Below, in pieces: positions 33,483 through 44,239 of a stretch of 64,000 nt of DNA (within the stretch, counting starts at the first letter, position 1; every line of letters starts with the position of its first letter). Location of the stretch: assembly GCA_022828595.1 (NCBI GenBank), contig JAKGHH010000002.1, positions 81,564,383-81,628,382 on the forward strand, given 5' to 3'. The DNA is from Nelumbo lutea. Lineage: Eukaryota; Streptophyta; Magnoliopsida; Proteales; Nelumbonaceae. Made by a program: the position numbers and the translations under genes. The notes beneath the pieces were generated by a model. That model saw only the letters and a program-made list of their open reading frames with translations, ran no database searches and was not told where the DNA came from.

Positions 33483-33966
33483 CAAGAAATTTACTTCTAG
33501 AATGTGGATTGAAATCAACTCAGTGATAGTTCAGCCATTAAAATAGCCCATTAATCAGTCTAGCACCAGCCGTTAGAATAGTATACTAGTAGTTCGACTA
33601 CAACACATGCAATCTAGCAGTCCAACATCTAAACGAAGGTAGAAAACCAAAAAAGTAAGGTCTTCACACCATTGGCCATAGAACAACACAAGAACACATA
33701 CCCTGTCCAGCACCTGTACGAAGGTGCCAATCCTGAAATTAATTTCACAGCATCGAACAAATGAGGGATTCTTTACTACATCACCCTTCTTCTGCTAGGG
33801 TCTCCTTGATGTTACGATCAAGGAAGAACCCAAAGGGGAAGAGCCGCAAGTGGCCTGCTAGGGTTTCTTTGTCTTCCACGTCTAAGAAATCAAAGAGAAA
33901 AGAGGACGAAGCAGGTTTAGATGGGAGAAACAGGTTTTTATAGCCCAGAACCTTGCTTTGATACCA
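33483..33966 (-). other. Copia-1 untranslated leader and primer-binding site
   Basis: Between the inverted pol copy and the 5' LTR. It carries no domain. The minus-strand TGGTATCAAAGC beside the LTR is the expected initiator tRNA-Met priming site with one change from the usual TGGTATCAGAGC. Confidence 0.65.
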
Positions 33967-34259
33967 TGTAATCATTCATGGAGAGAGAGGCGAGAGAGAG
34001 AAAGAGAGGAGAAGAGAGAAAATAGGAGAAGAGGAAGATATGATTGAGAGACGAACAAAAACTATTCTGTCTACTGCCAATTTAGTTATTTATATTAACT
34101 CAATATAAAAGGAATGGGAGATTACAAGTATGCCCCTGGTGGCACTCCTCTCTAGTAACAAACTAATAAGAAAGAAGGAAACTAACTGGTTGACAACATC
34201 TTAAGCTGACAACACACTAACAACAACTGTAAAATAACAATTAAATAATCCTCATAGCA
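33967..34259 (-). repeat. Copia-1 5' LTR
   Basis: 293 bp, collinear with the left LTR apart from a shorter GA tract, a small indel near GGCACTCC and scattered substitutions. The tRNA-Met primer site follows directly on its inner side (33,955-33,966, read on the minus strand). Confidence 0.9.
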
Positions 34260-34264
34260 CCTAT

Positions 34265-35579
34265 CAAACTAACCAAATATGGATTAAAGCAATATATTTA
34301 GTTTTCATTTTACTTGCATTTTGATAATGGGATTTGTAAAATTTATTTTTTTTATCACTCCCCATTCTGAATGATGGAAATTTGAAGCTGCCCCACACAA
34401 TTGTTATCAGTTTAAGGTTTTATACTTTTAGATTTGATATAAGGTTTGACTATGGTACTGTAGAGTCTTGTAACCAATGAACTGGTATCATAAACATGGT
34501 AATCAATCAGTTGGTGTTTATCAAAATTCACTAGGGGAAGGTTGATTGGTCAAAGCCCTTCCAGCCTTCCAGTATCATGTTTATCTAGCAGCATAGTTTT
34601 TTCCTTGATATATAGATATTTGGCTCTGGCAACCCTTGAACTTTGCAAAAAAGCCACTTAGACCCTAAATAATTGAAAGGGCCATTTTTGCCCTTCACTA
34701 TGATGAAAAGGCCACTTTAAGGCAAAAACAGACGATGTTAGAGATGTCGTTGACGGATCTATTAGACAATGATAAAATAATAAAAACATGCTTAAGTGGC
34801 ATTGCTCAAGTTTGAAAAAGCTACTTTTGACCCAAATTTTGGAAAGTCTAAGTAAGTTTCTTTAGGGTCTTTGATGGTATAAAGTTAATTAAGTAAATTA
34901 CACTAATTAAGATGATTAAGTAAATTACTGATAAAAGGTAATTAAGTAAATTAAATAATAAAGATAATCAATCTAGATAAGTAAATTAAGACAATTAATT
35001 GAACGCAAGATGTTTTACATCACATTAGGTATTTAAAGTAATGCAATTGAGGAAAAAAGAGATTGTGGGTCTTACAAGCTTGAAAATGTTTTATATGTGA
35101 TTTTATTTTTAAATTTTCATTTGAATACACTTTATATTTTATGCTTATGTATTTTAGTTTTAGATAGTAGGTTTTTTAAAACATTTATTTTAAAATTTAA
35201 GCTTATGTTTTTTTTTGATAACGTGTTTAATTTTTTTTTACATTTTTGTATTTTTTTTTATTTTTAGGCATTTTTCTATTTTTGTGCCTTTCTTCAAAAA
35301 GGCACGCACCTCACCTTGTGCCTCATGCGTAAATTGCTACTTGTACTTTTTTTGGTGCTTTGCACTTTTAAAAACACTGGGTTGACCAGCTTATCTCAGG
35401 GACTCACGACCTAATAGGTGTTCCTTACTTGGAGTTGCACCTAAGGTTGTGTAATTTATGATTTTTTTTCTATAAATTACAATTTATGATTTTTTTTTTC
35501 TTTACCTTTATAGAGCTGAGAACTACAATTTAGGTTGTTGTACCCTGACACCACTTTTAATTGGATTGTCATTTGGAAT
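34265..35579 (+). other. Intronic DNA between Copia-1 and Copia-2
   Basis: AT-rich DNA. A short array of AATTAAGTAAATTA words lies at about 34,885-34,990. Near 35,220-35,380 is a block of GGCATTTTT, AAAAGGCACGC and CTTTTAAAAACACTGGG type that resembles a decayed GGCGCC-type MITE. No gene is supported. Confidence 0.4.
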
Positions 35580-35584
35580 CCATG

Positions 35585-35932
35585 AGTAGTCGAACAAGAC
35601 TACAATATATTTTAAATATTTGATGAGAAAAGTCAAACAAAGATAGAAGAGAAGAAGGAAAGAAGAGACGAGAAGGAGAGGAGAAGGAGGATTCGAAGAT
35701 TGGGTTCAGAAAAGAAGTGAGAAAGCTAGCAATTGCCACCCTGCTACTTGTATTTATATTCATATCCAAATAAATGCAAAAGGGCTGAATTACCCTTACT
35801 TTTTACATGGCAAAAAAGAATAAAACAAATCAATAATATAAGTCTGAAATCACTACTAACTAACAAACTGAAATAACTAACATAACTATTAATTGTACGA
35901 ACACAGTGGGATCCACATTAGTGTTCTCTACA
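35585..35932 (-). repeat. Copia-2 3' LTR
   Basis: 348 bp, with ends AGTAGTCGAACAAG and GTTCTCTACA on the plus strand (TGTAGAGAAC..GACTACT read on the minus). It contains a purine-rich GAGAAGGAAAGAAG tract. Confidence 0.9.
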
Positions 35933-36232
35933 CTCCCCTCGAGTTGGGAATAGATATTTGTGATTCCCAACTTGCATAGGTCTGCTTCTAATTTCTTCAT
36001 TGGAACAACTTTGGTAAGAAGATTTGCGAGTTGTATGCTGGAGGTGATATACGAAAGACAAACTTCTTGAGATGAAATCCTTTCTCTAACAAAATGTCTG
36101 TCTGCTTCAATATTGCTTAGTTTTGTTATGTTGTACCGGATTATTGGCTATATTAATAGCAACCTAATTATCACAGTACAACATTAAGGGTTTCTCATAA
36201 GCAACACCCAACTCCTCAAATAGTGATTTCAA

Positions 36233-36888
36233 CTATAGGATTTCAGCCACACCATATGCCATGGACCTATATTCTATTTTAGCACTGGAACAAGAAACAA
36301 CATTTTGTTTGTTACTCCTCCAAGAGACAAGGTTACCTCCTACAAAAACACAATATCCAGAGGTAGACCTATCATCAGCACTCTCAGCCCAACCAACATC
36401 TGTGTAAATCTCTATCTTCATGTGATCATTATTCTTGAATAGTATACCTCCACCTGGGCACCTCTTCAAATATGTTAATTATCCTCTCAATTGCAAGTAG
36501 GTGAGTGGTTCTAGGAGAATGCATATACTGACTGTATAACAGATGTCCGATCGTGTGAGACAAAGTAGGAGTTTTCCAACCAAACGTTGGAACATAGTTT
36601 TATCTTCAAGAGGCTCTTCACCCTCTGCATTGATCTTGTGATTTTGTTCAATAGGTATGTCTGCAGGCTTAACACCTAACTTTCCCGTTTCTTCCAATAG
36701 GTCAACAACATACTTCTTTGAGAAACAAAAATCCTATGTTTAGACCTAGCTACTTCAATACCCAAGAAGTACTGTAGCTCTCCCATATCTTTTACCTCAA
36801 ATTCTTGATGAAAGGAATTGTTTAAGAGACTCACCTCATTGTTATCATTCTCTGTCACTAAAATATCATTCAAATATACAACAAGCAA
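36233..36888 (-). pseudogene. Copia-2 RT C-terminal part and RNase H
   Basis: Minus-strand frames give the palm motif region (36,676-36,888; the catalytic box reads VVYLNDILV instead of YVDDI, so one Asp is lost), the connector (36,479-36,697) and the RNase H start (36,233-36,469; STSGYCVFVGGNLVSWRSNK, then SSAKIEYRSMAYGVAE). The rest of RNase H down to the purine tract is only traceable in pieces. Confidence 0.85.
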
Positions 36889-38437
36889 GTCAAGGAAGAA
36901 TACGCTCTCTTAATGAACAATGTATGATCTGATTGGGCCTGCACATAACCGAATTTTCCAAGGGCTTGTCTAAATCTATCAAACCAAGCTCCGGGGGATT
37001 GCTTCAGTCCATACAAGGCTTTATTCAACCGACAAACCTTATTTCCTGCTTCTGCATCATAAAATCCAGGAGGCAACTGCATGTCTCCATTGAGGAAGGC
37101 ATTTTTAACATCCATCTGGAACAAGGGCCAAGAGTAACTAGCTGTAAGGGATAATAAAACTCTAATAGTGGTCATCTTTGCTACTTCTTTGCTACTGGAG
37201 CAAAAGTCTCCAAGTAGTCTATACCATAAGTCTGAGTAAGTCCCTTTGCAGCTAATCGGGCCTTATACCTTTCAATGGAACCATCAACATTATGTTTGTT
37301 CCCTTTATGCTGGTCAACTAGCTTCCCAATTATTATTTCTTAGAAGAGAATCCATTTCAACCTTCATTGCCTCTTTCCACTCAGGAACTGACAAAAATCA
37401 TTCAAATATACTACAAGCAAGTCAAGGAAGAATACGCTCTCTTAATGAACAATGTATAATCTGATTGGGCCTGCACATAACCGAATTTTCCAAGGGCTTG
37501 TCTAAATCTATCAAACCAAGCTCCGGGGGATTGCTTCAGTCCATACAAGGCTTTATTTAACCGGCAAACCTTCTTTCCTGCTTCTGCATCATAAAATCCA
37601 GGAGGCAACTGCATGTCTCCATTGAGGAAGGCATTTTTAACATCCATCTGGAACAAAGGCCAAGAGTAACTAGCTGTAAGGGATAATAAAACTCTAATAG
37701 TGGTCATCTTTGCTACTGGAGCAAAAGTCTCCAAGTAGTCTATACCATAAGTCTGAGTAAATTCCTTTGCAACTAATCGGGCCTTATACCTTTCAATGGA
37801 ACCATCAACATTATGTTTGTTCCCTTTATGCTGGTCAACTAGCTTCCCAATTATTATTTCTTAGAAGAGAATCCATTTCAACCTTCATTGCCTCTTTCCA
37901 CTCAGGAACTGACAAAAATCATTCAAATATACTACAAGCAAGTCAAGGAAGAATACACTCTCTTAATGAACAATGTATGATCTAATTGGGCCTGCACATA
38001 ACCGAATTTTCCAAGGGCTTGTCTAAATCTATCAAACCAAGCTCCGGGGGATTGCTTCAGTCCATACAAGGCTTTATTTAACCGGCAAACCTTCTTTCCT
38101 GCTTCTGCATCATAAAATCCAGGAGGCAACTGCATGTCTCCATTGAGGAAGGCATTTTTAACATCCATCTAGAACAAAGGCCAAGAGTAACTAGCTGTAA
38201 GGGATAATAAAACTCTAATAGTGGTCATCTTTGCTACTGGAGCAAAAGTCTCCAAGTAGTCTATACCATAAGTCTGAGTAAATCCCTTTGCAACTAATCG
38301 GGCCTTATACCTTTCAATGGAACCATCAGCATTATGTTTGTTCCCTTTATGCTGGTCAACTAGCTTCCCAATTATTATTTCTTAGAAGAGAATCCATTTC
38401 AACCTTCATTGCCTCTTTCCACTCAGGAACTGACAAG
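36868..38437 (-). repeat. Tandem triplication of a 521-bp RT segment in Copia-2
   Basis: The same block starts at 36,868, 37,400 and 37,921 (ATTCAAATAT.C.ACAAGCAAG). Spacings are 532 and 521; the first unit has an extra 11 bases (a repeated TTGCTACTTCT-type word near 37,185). Each unit encodes, on the minus strand, the RT stretch from the linker through [18 protein letters not shown] to LKQSPGAWFDRFRQALGKFG. Internal junctions read AACTGACAA/AAATCATTC. The units are very similar to each other, so the expansion seems fairly young, or the copies have been homogenised. Confidence 0.93.
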
Positions 38438-38807
38438 GCTTCTTGCATTGTTCTAGGATAGAAGCCTCAACAATGGATGCAATAAAGGACCTGTAAGAAG
38501 GGGACATGTGATCATGGGACAAGAACTGGGAAATGCAATGAGCTGTGGATATGGTGCAATGCTGTTTGCCTTTACGGAGTGCAACGGGGAGGTCAAGGTT
38601 ATCCAATGGAGATAAGGGCTCAACAGTGGAAGGTATCTCAGTGGAATTTGGATATGATAAAGGGACTGTGGTGCCTGGACCAGTGGAATCTGGATCTGAT
38701 AAAAGGACCGTGGTACCTGGATATGGATCTGCAGAAGGAACTGGGACTGGCCTGGACTGTTGATGACCAAAATCAACCTGCTTACACCGTCTGTGATAGA
38801 CTCTCAA
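38406..38807 (-). pseudogene. Copia-2 integrase-RT linker
   Basis: A Pro/Ser/Thr-rich segment with a repeated GTTVPLSDPDSTGPG-type motif, followed by LPVALRKGKQHCT and ISQFLSHDHMSPSYR. This is the standard linker of copia polyproteins before the RT domain. The duplicated proline-rich motif is a small internal repeat. Confidence 0.8.
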
Positions 38808-39023
38808 ATCCCAGCACCTCTGACAACCCTCCCCATTACATCATTCTTCACTCAATGGGATAGGTAAAGGAACTTTTGATGAGTCAACCCCAACCTCACT
38901 ATTCTCCCCCTGAGGAGAAACCCTAGGATAATAGGGTACATCCTCAAAGAAAGTGACATCCACAGAGACAAATCTCCTCCTAGAAGTAGGTTCATAGCAG
39001 CAATATCCCTTTTGAGTTTGTGC

Positions 39024-39700
39024 CTAACCAAGGAAAATACATTTTGAGGCCTTAGGATCAAATTTGGAACCAAGAATCTGAACAAAACAAGTACAACCAA
39101 AGGTTTTAAGGGGAACAGTAAACAACTCTTTATCCGGATATAAAAGGGTAAAGGGAGATTTCATGTCAAGAATCCGTGAAGGAATTCGATTAATGAGATA
39201 TACTGTTGTAAGAATAACATCCTCTAGAAACATATAGGCACATTGGAGTTAAACATAATGCTTCTAGCCACCTCCAATATGTGCCTATTCTTTCTCTCGG
39301 CAACTCCATTATGCTATGGTGTATGAGGGCAAGTACTTCGATAGATAATTCCATGGTCAAGAAGATAAGAGGCTAAAGGTTTTGCAAAATATTCTTTTGC
39401 ATTATCGGATCTAAAAATTTTGATTTTGACCCCAAATTGGGTTAAAATCATTTGATGAAAGATCCGGGTCAATACTGGAACCTCATCTCGAGAATGCACA
39501 AGGTAAACCCAAGAAAAACAAGTATAATCATCAACAAACAACAAGAAATATTTGTATCCCCTCATAACAGTGGTATGATAAGGCCCCCAGACATCGGTAT
39601 GCACAATTTCAAAAGGAATACTGCTTCTTTTATTACTCAATGAATAGGTTGTTCTACAATGTTTTGCAAGCTCACAACTCTCACATTTTAAACTGGACAT
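39024..39700 (-). pseudogene. Copia-2 integrase core
   Basis: Minus-strand segments 39,314-39,700 and 39,024-39,233. They show KHCRTTYSLSNKRSS, then FEIVHTDVWGPYHTTVMRGY (first catalytic Asp), FRSDNAKEYF (second Asp and nearby residues) and VYLINRIPSRILDM. A break near 39,240-39,310 and stops show that it is dead. Confidence 0.88.
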
Positions 39701-40092
39701 TTGAACATAAACAAATTGGGAAACAAACTCTTCAAAGCCCGAAAAGATAAATGATCTAAACGATTATGCCAAAGCATAACTTGACTAATAACCTGAGAAA
39801 CAAAAGACCTCCTAGCTTCACTATCTTCCCAATGAGAGCTCCCTCCAAGTAGATAGATTCCATTCGTCTCATTGCCGGTCCCAATCACCTTCTTTATCTC
39901 CAAATCCTTAAAAACACATCGATCAGGGAAAAATGTCACTGAACAATTTTGGTTTTTTGTAATGTTACTAATTGAAAGTAAGTTAGTACTAAGTTTAGGA
40001 ATATGCAAGACCGAAGATAAGAAAATGGCATTAGACAACTTGATGTCTCCCTTGCTAGAAATAGGAACAAGAAAGCCATTGGCAATGGACAC
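39688..40092 (-). pseudogene. Copia-2 protease end and GAG-pre-integrase domain
   Basis: It reads LHIPKLSTNLLSISNITKNQ, a MLWHNRLDHLSFRAL segment, and later FMFKCPV. This is the GAG-pre-integrase zinc-finger region that precedes integrase. The protease active-site region lies upstream (about 40,090-40,260, in a broken frame with IDSGASNHM-like residues). Confidence 0.75.
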
Positions 40093-40326
40093 CGTCTCTG
40101 TTGGAAGCTATATGATAGGCAGTAAACAGTGATGGTAAGCCTGTCATATGGTTAGATGCTCCTGAATCTATTACCAAATAATGTTCTGTATTACTTGGAA
40201 CTGAAGCATGGTATGCTGAGGCCCGATTACCTGATGAGCAAAAGCTGAGGTTGGAGGAACTGATGGAGCTGATGGTGGCTGGTTAGCTGAATTACTAACT
40301 ACATTTTCTAGCTGAGTCAGAGCATC

Positions 40327-41270
40327 TCAAACTACAACTAGGATATCTAGAGGAGTGCCTTTTGTGCCTGATGAGGTTGTACTATCAGTGTTGACAGTCA
40401 TATTAGCATTCCCATTCTTATTTCTGAGTTTTGCTAGAACTAGATGAGGGTGTGGTTTCCAACATGTGTCCTTAGTATGTTTAGGTTTCTTGCAATGTTC
40501 ACATACTAGGTCCTTCTTATCTTCCTTCTTCACATCCTTTTCCTTATCACCCCCAGATTTAGGTCTAACTATTGCCAAGGCTGATTTGAAGGGCTGTTGC
40601 TGCAACATAACCTTTCTCCTAGTTTCTTCACTGTGCACTAGGGAATAGGCTTGTGATAAAGTCACATTGTCTCTTGCCAACAACTACTGTATCACAATAT
40701 CATATTCAGAATTCAGATCAGCCATGAACTCAAACACTCTATTAGTTTTAACCTGCTTTCTGTAAGTTTGTGCATCTTTCTTACTCTCTCACTCAATTGT
40801 TTCAAAATGGTCAATTTCATGCCAAAGGGATTTCGAGGTTGAAAAATAAACGGAGACCTGTTTCTGTCCTTGCCTGAGATTTTTAACCTCACATTTTAGT
40901 TCATAAGTCCCAGCAACACTAAGGGGCCGAGAGTAGGTTTCCTTTATAACATTTCATATTTCCTTAGCTGTTTTGGCCCAAAAGTAGTTTCAGCTGATGT
41001 GTGGCTGCATAGAGTTGCACAGCCATGTCATCACCAAATAATTCTCCTGAACCCACTTAGCATAAGTAGGGTCCTCCTTGTTTGGTTCCTTCACATCCCC
41101 AGCAAGAAGTTCAGTTTTCCTCTACCCCGAATGGCCATCATGGCTGATCAGGCCCATTCTAAGTAGTTTGATCCATCAAACTTAACAGTTGCAATCTAAA
41201 AGGTGTTCTCAGTCATATTACCTGAACCACCAGTCCCAAAAACACCTTCCCCTTGGTTCTTGAACTCCAT
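40327..41270 (-). pseudogene. Copia-2 gag (UBN2-type) with zinc knuckle
   Basis: The start codon lies at 41,268-41,270 on the minus strand (MEFKNQGEGVFGTGGSGN). The UBN2-type gag body includes VKFDGSNYLEW, NSMQPHIS and RQGQKQVSVYFSTSKSLWHE. A CCHC zinc knuckle (C-x2-C-x4-H-x4-C, CEHCKKPKHTKDTC) lies near 40,460-40,510. Several in-frame stops are present. Gag packages the element RNA in virus-like particles. Confidence 0.82.
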
Positions 41271-41900
41271 TCCAGGTTAGGAGTTGATTAAGAAAAAGGC
41301 TTTAAATCACTGTAATAAGAAAAACTGCACCCCAAGACTGATAACAGCCGACCTAGGACAATGATTTAGGTTCTGCAGTTACCCAGAAACAAATAACAGC
41401 TCTTCTGGACCTTCCAAAGAGCAAGAAAGTACCAACTACTGTCTTTATGAAGAACAGAATGCCAATTTATCTTACTGCTGCTGGCCTCAAGAAAAGAAGG
41501 AACTTGCCCAGAAAACTGATTGCTTTTATGAAGAGCAGAATTCCAACTTGTCTCTTACTACTGCTGGCCTCAAGAAAAGAATGAAGTTGCCCAGAAAACT
41601 GAATGTTACCTTCAGTCTTCAAACTTGATCAATCAACTGCTGTCGGCACCTTGAATCTTGTCCAAAGAACCAAGAAAAAAATGATCGGTACCTCCAATCT
41701 TGATCACTCAATTCCCGTCTGATGCTTCCTGATTATAAGGAGCACTCTCCAATCCTTAGACAGCTGCTAAAGCTTTCTTGTAACGTCCAAGAATCAGCCG
41801 AAAGGAAAGATCTTTCTGAACTTCCAGCCCTAAATAATTCTCATGTGGTCGGTTGAATTAAATCCACATGAGAAACCCTAGATTGAGTGCTCTGATACCA

Positions 41901-42242
41901 AGTAGTCGAACAAGACTACAATATATTTTAAATATTTGATGAGAAAAGTCAAACAAAGATAGAAGAGAAGGAGAGAAGAGAAGAGGAGAGGAGAAGGAGG
42001 ATTTGAAGATTGGGTTCAGAAAAGAAGTGAGAAAGCTAGCAATTCCCGCCCCTCTACTTGTATTTATATTCACATCCAAATAAATGCAAAAGGGCTGAAT
42101 TGCCCTTATTGCTCACATGGCAAAAAAGAATAAAACAAATCAATAATACAAGTCTGAAATCACTACTAACTAACAAACTGAAATAACTAACATAACTACT
42201 AACTGTACGGACACAATGGGGTCCACATCAGTGTTCTATACA
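41901..42242 (-). repeat. Copia-2 5' LTR
   Basis: 342 bp, highly similar to the left copy, with a short difference in the purine-rich tract and scattered substitutions. The adjacent primer site is a perfect TGGTATCAGAGC. Confidence 0.9.
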
Positions 42243-42547
42243 CCATGATTAGATATTTACTACAGAAAGGTAAAAGAAAATGAATGGTCTCCACAACATT
42301 GATTTTTTTTTTCAAAAATGACTAGTTTAATTTCAGAAACACTTCCTAATCTTCGAACTCCTAGCATACGCATCATGTCAGGGTTCTTGCTCTTCAAGTA
42401 TAAATCTGAACTTATGGTTATAAATTCCTTTTACCTACGTTAATATGATTTATTAGAAAAAAGTCATTTATTGCTTGAACTAGGATAATATGATTGACTT
42501 GTCATTGTTTATTGCTTTTTTATAACTAATCATCTAACTTTTGACAG

Positions 42548-42865
42548 ATATTGAAAAAGGATGAGAACATAAACCAGCTTAAATGTGATCTGCATGAATG
42601 TACAAAGGAGGTAAAGATCACAAGAGGGATACTGCCGAAAATTTCTGAGGAGAGAGATTCGATGTTGGAGGAAGTAAAGCAGTTCAGGGAGATGAACATG
42701 TTACTGGATGCTGAGGTTAACTTGTTGAAGAAGAAGATTGAAGCCCTAGAAGAAGACATTCTTCTCAAAGAAGGTCAGATAACAATCTTGAAAGACAGCC
42801 TAGCCAACAGACCATATGACATTCTTTATGACCCCAAGTCTATGCAAGAATTTACACTGGATTGA
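42548..42865 (+). CDS. Coiled-coil protein (DUF7653-like), terminal coding exon 4
   Basis: Encodes residues 868-972. It begins ILKKDENINQLKCDLHECTK after a TTTTTGACAG acceptor-like site (AG at 42,546-42,547) and ends EFTLD with TGA at 42,863-42,865. It is coiled coil (residues about 900-950), then a short tail with DILYDPKSMQEF. The exon is in phase 0, lacks a start codon of its own and directly continues the helical register of exon 3. That is the main reason to join it across 23.5 kb. An alternative is that exon 4 is orphaned in this genome and transcripts end inside intron 3. Confidence 0.82.
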   Translation: MLKKDENINQLKCDLHECTKEVKITRGILPKISEERDSMLEEVKQFREMNMLLDAEVNLLKKKIEALEEDILLKEGQITILKDSLANRPYDILYDPKSMQEFTLD

Positions 42866-43390
42866 AGTCTCTATTCTTTGTATGAAGAACCATTATGTTT
42901 TTTCGGTTTTGGTTTCCTTTTTTTTTTTCATTAGTTAAGTAGCTATACTGCAGTTGAATTGGTTGTAAATTTCCTTCGCATAATTGTCATAGGCGTTTTA
43001 GTATTCCTAATTACTTTTGATTTTTGTTTTCTTTTAAATTGAGGGTTCACTAATTGTAAATTGGAATTTTATGAATGTTGGAATGGAAAATTTATAAAAT
43101 ATATGGTTTGTTATTATGACTTGAAACCTACTGCTCTAAAGTTACAATTTATATAGTTCATAAGTGTACAAGTTTGTTCAGATGAAAATTATTCTAAACA
43201 TTTTCCCTTCAGTTTTTGATTTAAATTGTTTTGAGTTCCTTGAGGGAGCAGCAAAATAGAGATTCTATATTTTATCTGATGACCAGTAGATTAGATGGTC
43301 GCATGGCACTCCCTGAGTCCCTTCTCTCCATTTAGGAGGCGTGAGCGGAATCTGTAGGCTCTCAATGGTATGTCACCCATGATTTCACTT
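42866..43390 (+). other. 3' UTR and downstream region of the coiled-coil gene
   Basis: T-rich DNA directly after the stop codon (TTTTTCGGTTTTGG, then TTGGTTGTAAATTTCC), as in plant 3' UTRs and poly(A) regions. No canonical AATAAA is evident, so the cleavage site cannot be set. Confidence 0.5.
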
Positions 43391-43392
43391 TG

Positions 43393-43501
43393 GGCTCAGT
43401 TTCGAAGTAGTACAAATACAAATATATAGAGCGCAAAACCTTGTATTTTCTATATATTTGCACTGTATATATTTGTATTTGTAATCTTTCCAAATTGAAC
43501 C
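43393..43501. mobile_element. Short Tourist-like MITE, copy P10
   Basis: It begins GGCTCAGTTTCGAAGTAGTA and ends with the complementary AATCTTTCCAAATTGAACC, followed by TTA (43,502-43,504). It has the same TGCAAAACCTTGTATTTT-type core as the train near 3 kb. Confidence 0.72.
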
Positions 43502-43583
43502 TTAAGATCAATCATTTGCCTTTTGCCCAGGTGCAGAATGACTTTTGGGCATAATGTATTTGGGCAATAAATAGTCCTGTCTA

Positions 43584-44236
43584 CTTTCCATAGTTTTCAA
43601 GGTGCCAAGGTGAGGCTAGGTGATGGGGGGGGGTGCCTTGTTGCCTAGTCGCCTAGGTGATAGATTTTATTTTTTTAATGTTGAAAACATAGATCCTAGG
43701 GTAGTTTCCTAGGTACCATAACCATATTTCCTTAATAATTATTCATACTTTTCATATGAAAAGTATAAAGTTCATATTAAAGTATAAAAAATCAAACATA
43801 TTCATGAGAAGAAAAAGAAAGAAAATAAAATTCAAAAAATATAAGGGATGAACCCTTATTTTTGTTATAGGAAAAGAAGAAAAGAAAAAGTAATGGTAGA
43901 AGAAGAAGAAGAAGAATATATGAAAGAATAAAATGTGCTGACTAGATAAAATTTTAAGTTCTTCCTCATGGAAGAAGAATATATGCATTGATAAATGCTA
44001 AAATACAGCATTTAGCAATGTTAGTGTTGATTAAACCCTAATAAATAGGAAGACAATAAAAAGGAACTAGTATATAAATACACAAAATGATTATTTTAGT
44101 TTAATAATGTTTATTTTATAATTATAATCTCAAAAAAGAATGAACAAAAAAATATTTTATAATAGGAAGTAAAAAACTTCTTGGTGATTAGGTGAGACAA
44201 GCCTCAAAAGGCACCTTGTTGCCTAAGCGGGCAACA
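43584..44236. mobile_element. Possible decayed MITE with AAGGTGCC ends
   Basis: The left part TTTTCAAGGTGCCAAGGTGA and the complement of the right part (ACAAGGTGCCTTTTGAGGCT) are related. The interior is AT-rich with GAAGAAGAAGAAG simple sequence. Termini and target duplication were not resolved. Confidence 0.35.
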
Positions 44237-44239
44237 TGG

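Larger units (their letters stand above)
30029..34264 (-). mobile_element. Copia-1: complete but rearranged Ty1/copia LTR retrotransposon with target duplication
   Basis: The element proper runs 30,034-34,259 (4,226 bp) and lies antisense to the host gene. CCTAT flanks it on both sides (30,029-30,033 and 34,260-34,264). The LTRs are about 300 bp. A primer-binding site complementary to initiator tRNA-Met (TGGTATCAAAGC on the minus strand) adjoins the right LTR. A polypurine tract (TTGAGGGGGAGT) adjoins the left LTR. The gag, protease and early integrase are missing. In their place lies an inverted extra copy of part of pol (32,899-33,482). Confidence 0.92.
35580..42247 (-). mobile_element. Copia-2: complete Ty1/copia LTR retrotransposon with target duplication and internal tandem triplication
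   Basis: The element runs 35,585-42,242 (6,658 bp) and lies antisense to the host gene. CCATG flanks it at 35,580-35,584 and 42,243-42,247. The LTRs are 348 and 342 bp. The primer site TGGTATCAGAGC (minus strand, 41,889-41,900) adjoins the right LTR, and a purine tract (CTCGAGGGGAG) adjoins the left. The gag, protease, integrase, RT and RNase H order fits copia. A segment of about 521 bp of RT is present three times in tandem. Every coding part has stops. Confidence 0.93.
19044..42547 (+). other. Giant intron 3 of the coiled-coil gene, transposon-filled
   Basis: The donor is CAG|GTGAGC at 19,044 and the acceptor AG is at 42,546-42,547; length 23,504 bases. Contents in order: anonymous DNA, LINE-A with a nested hAT MITE, LINE-B, an ORF1 piece (LINE-C), antisense LINE-D, Copia-1 and Copia-2. 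Both complete copia elements are antisense to the gene, the orientation least likely to impose their own polyadenylation signals. The other introns are about 145 bases, so this one was probably short before the insertions. Confidence 0.82.

Noticed and set aside
38453..38863. Overlapping frames on both strands around the Copia-2 linker
   Set aside because: Only the minus-strand frame 38,406-38,807 carries the copia linker motifs; the others are shadows of its repetitive proline-rich codons.
43752..43988. Minus-strand Phe/Tyr-rich frame
   Set aside because: A translation of GAA/AAG simple sequence on the opposite strand; no domain.
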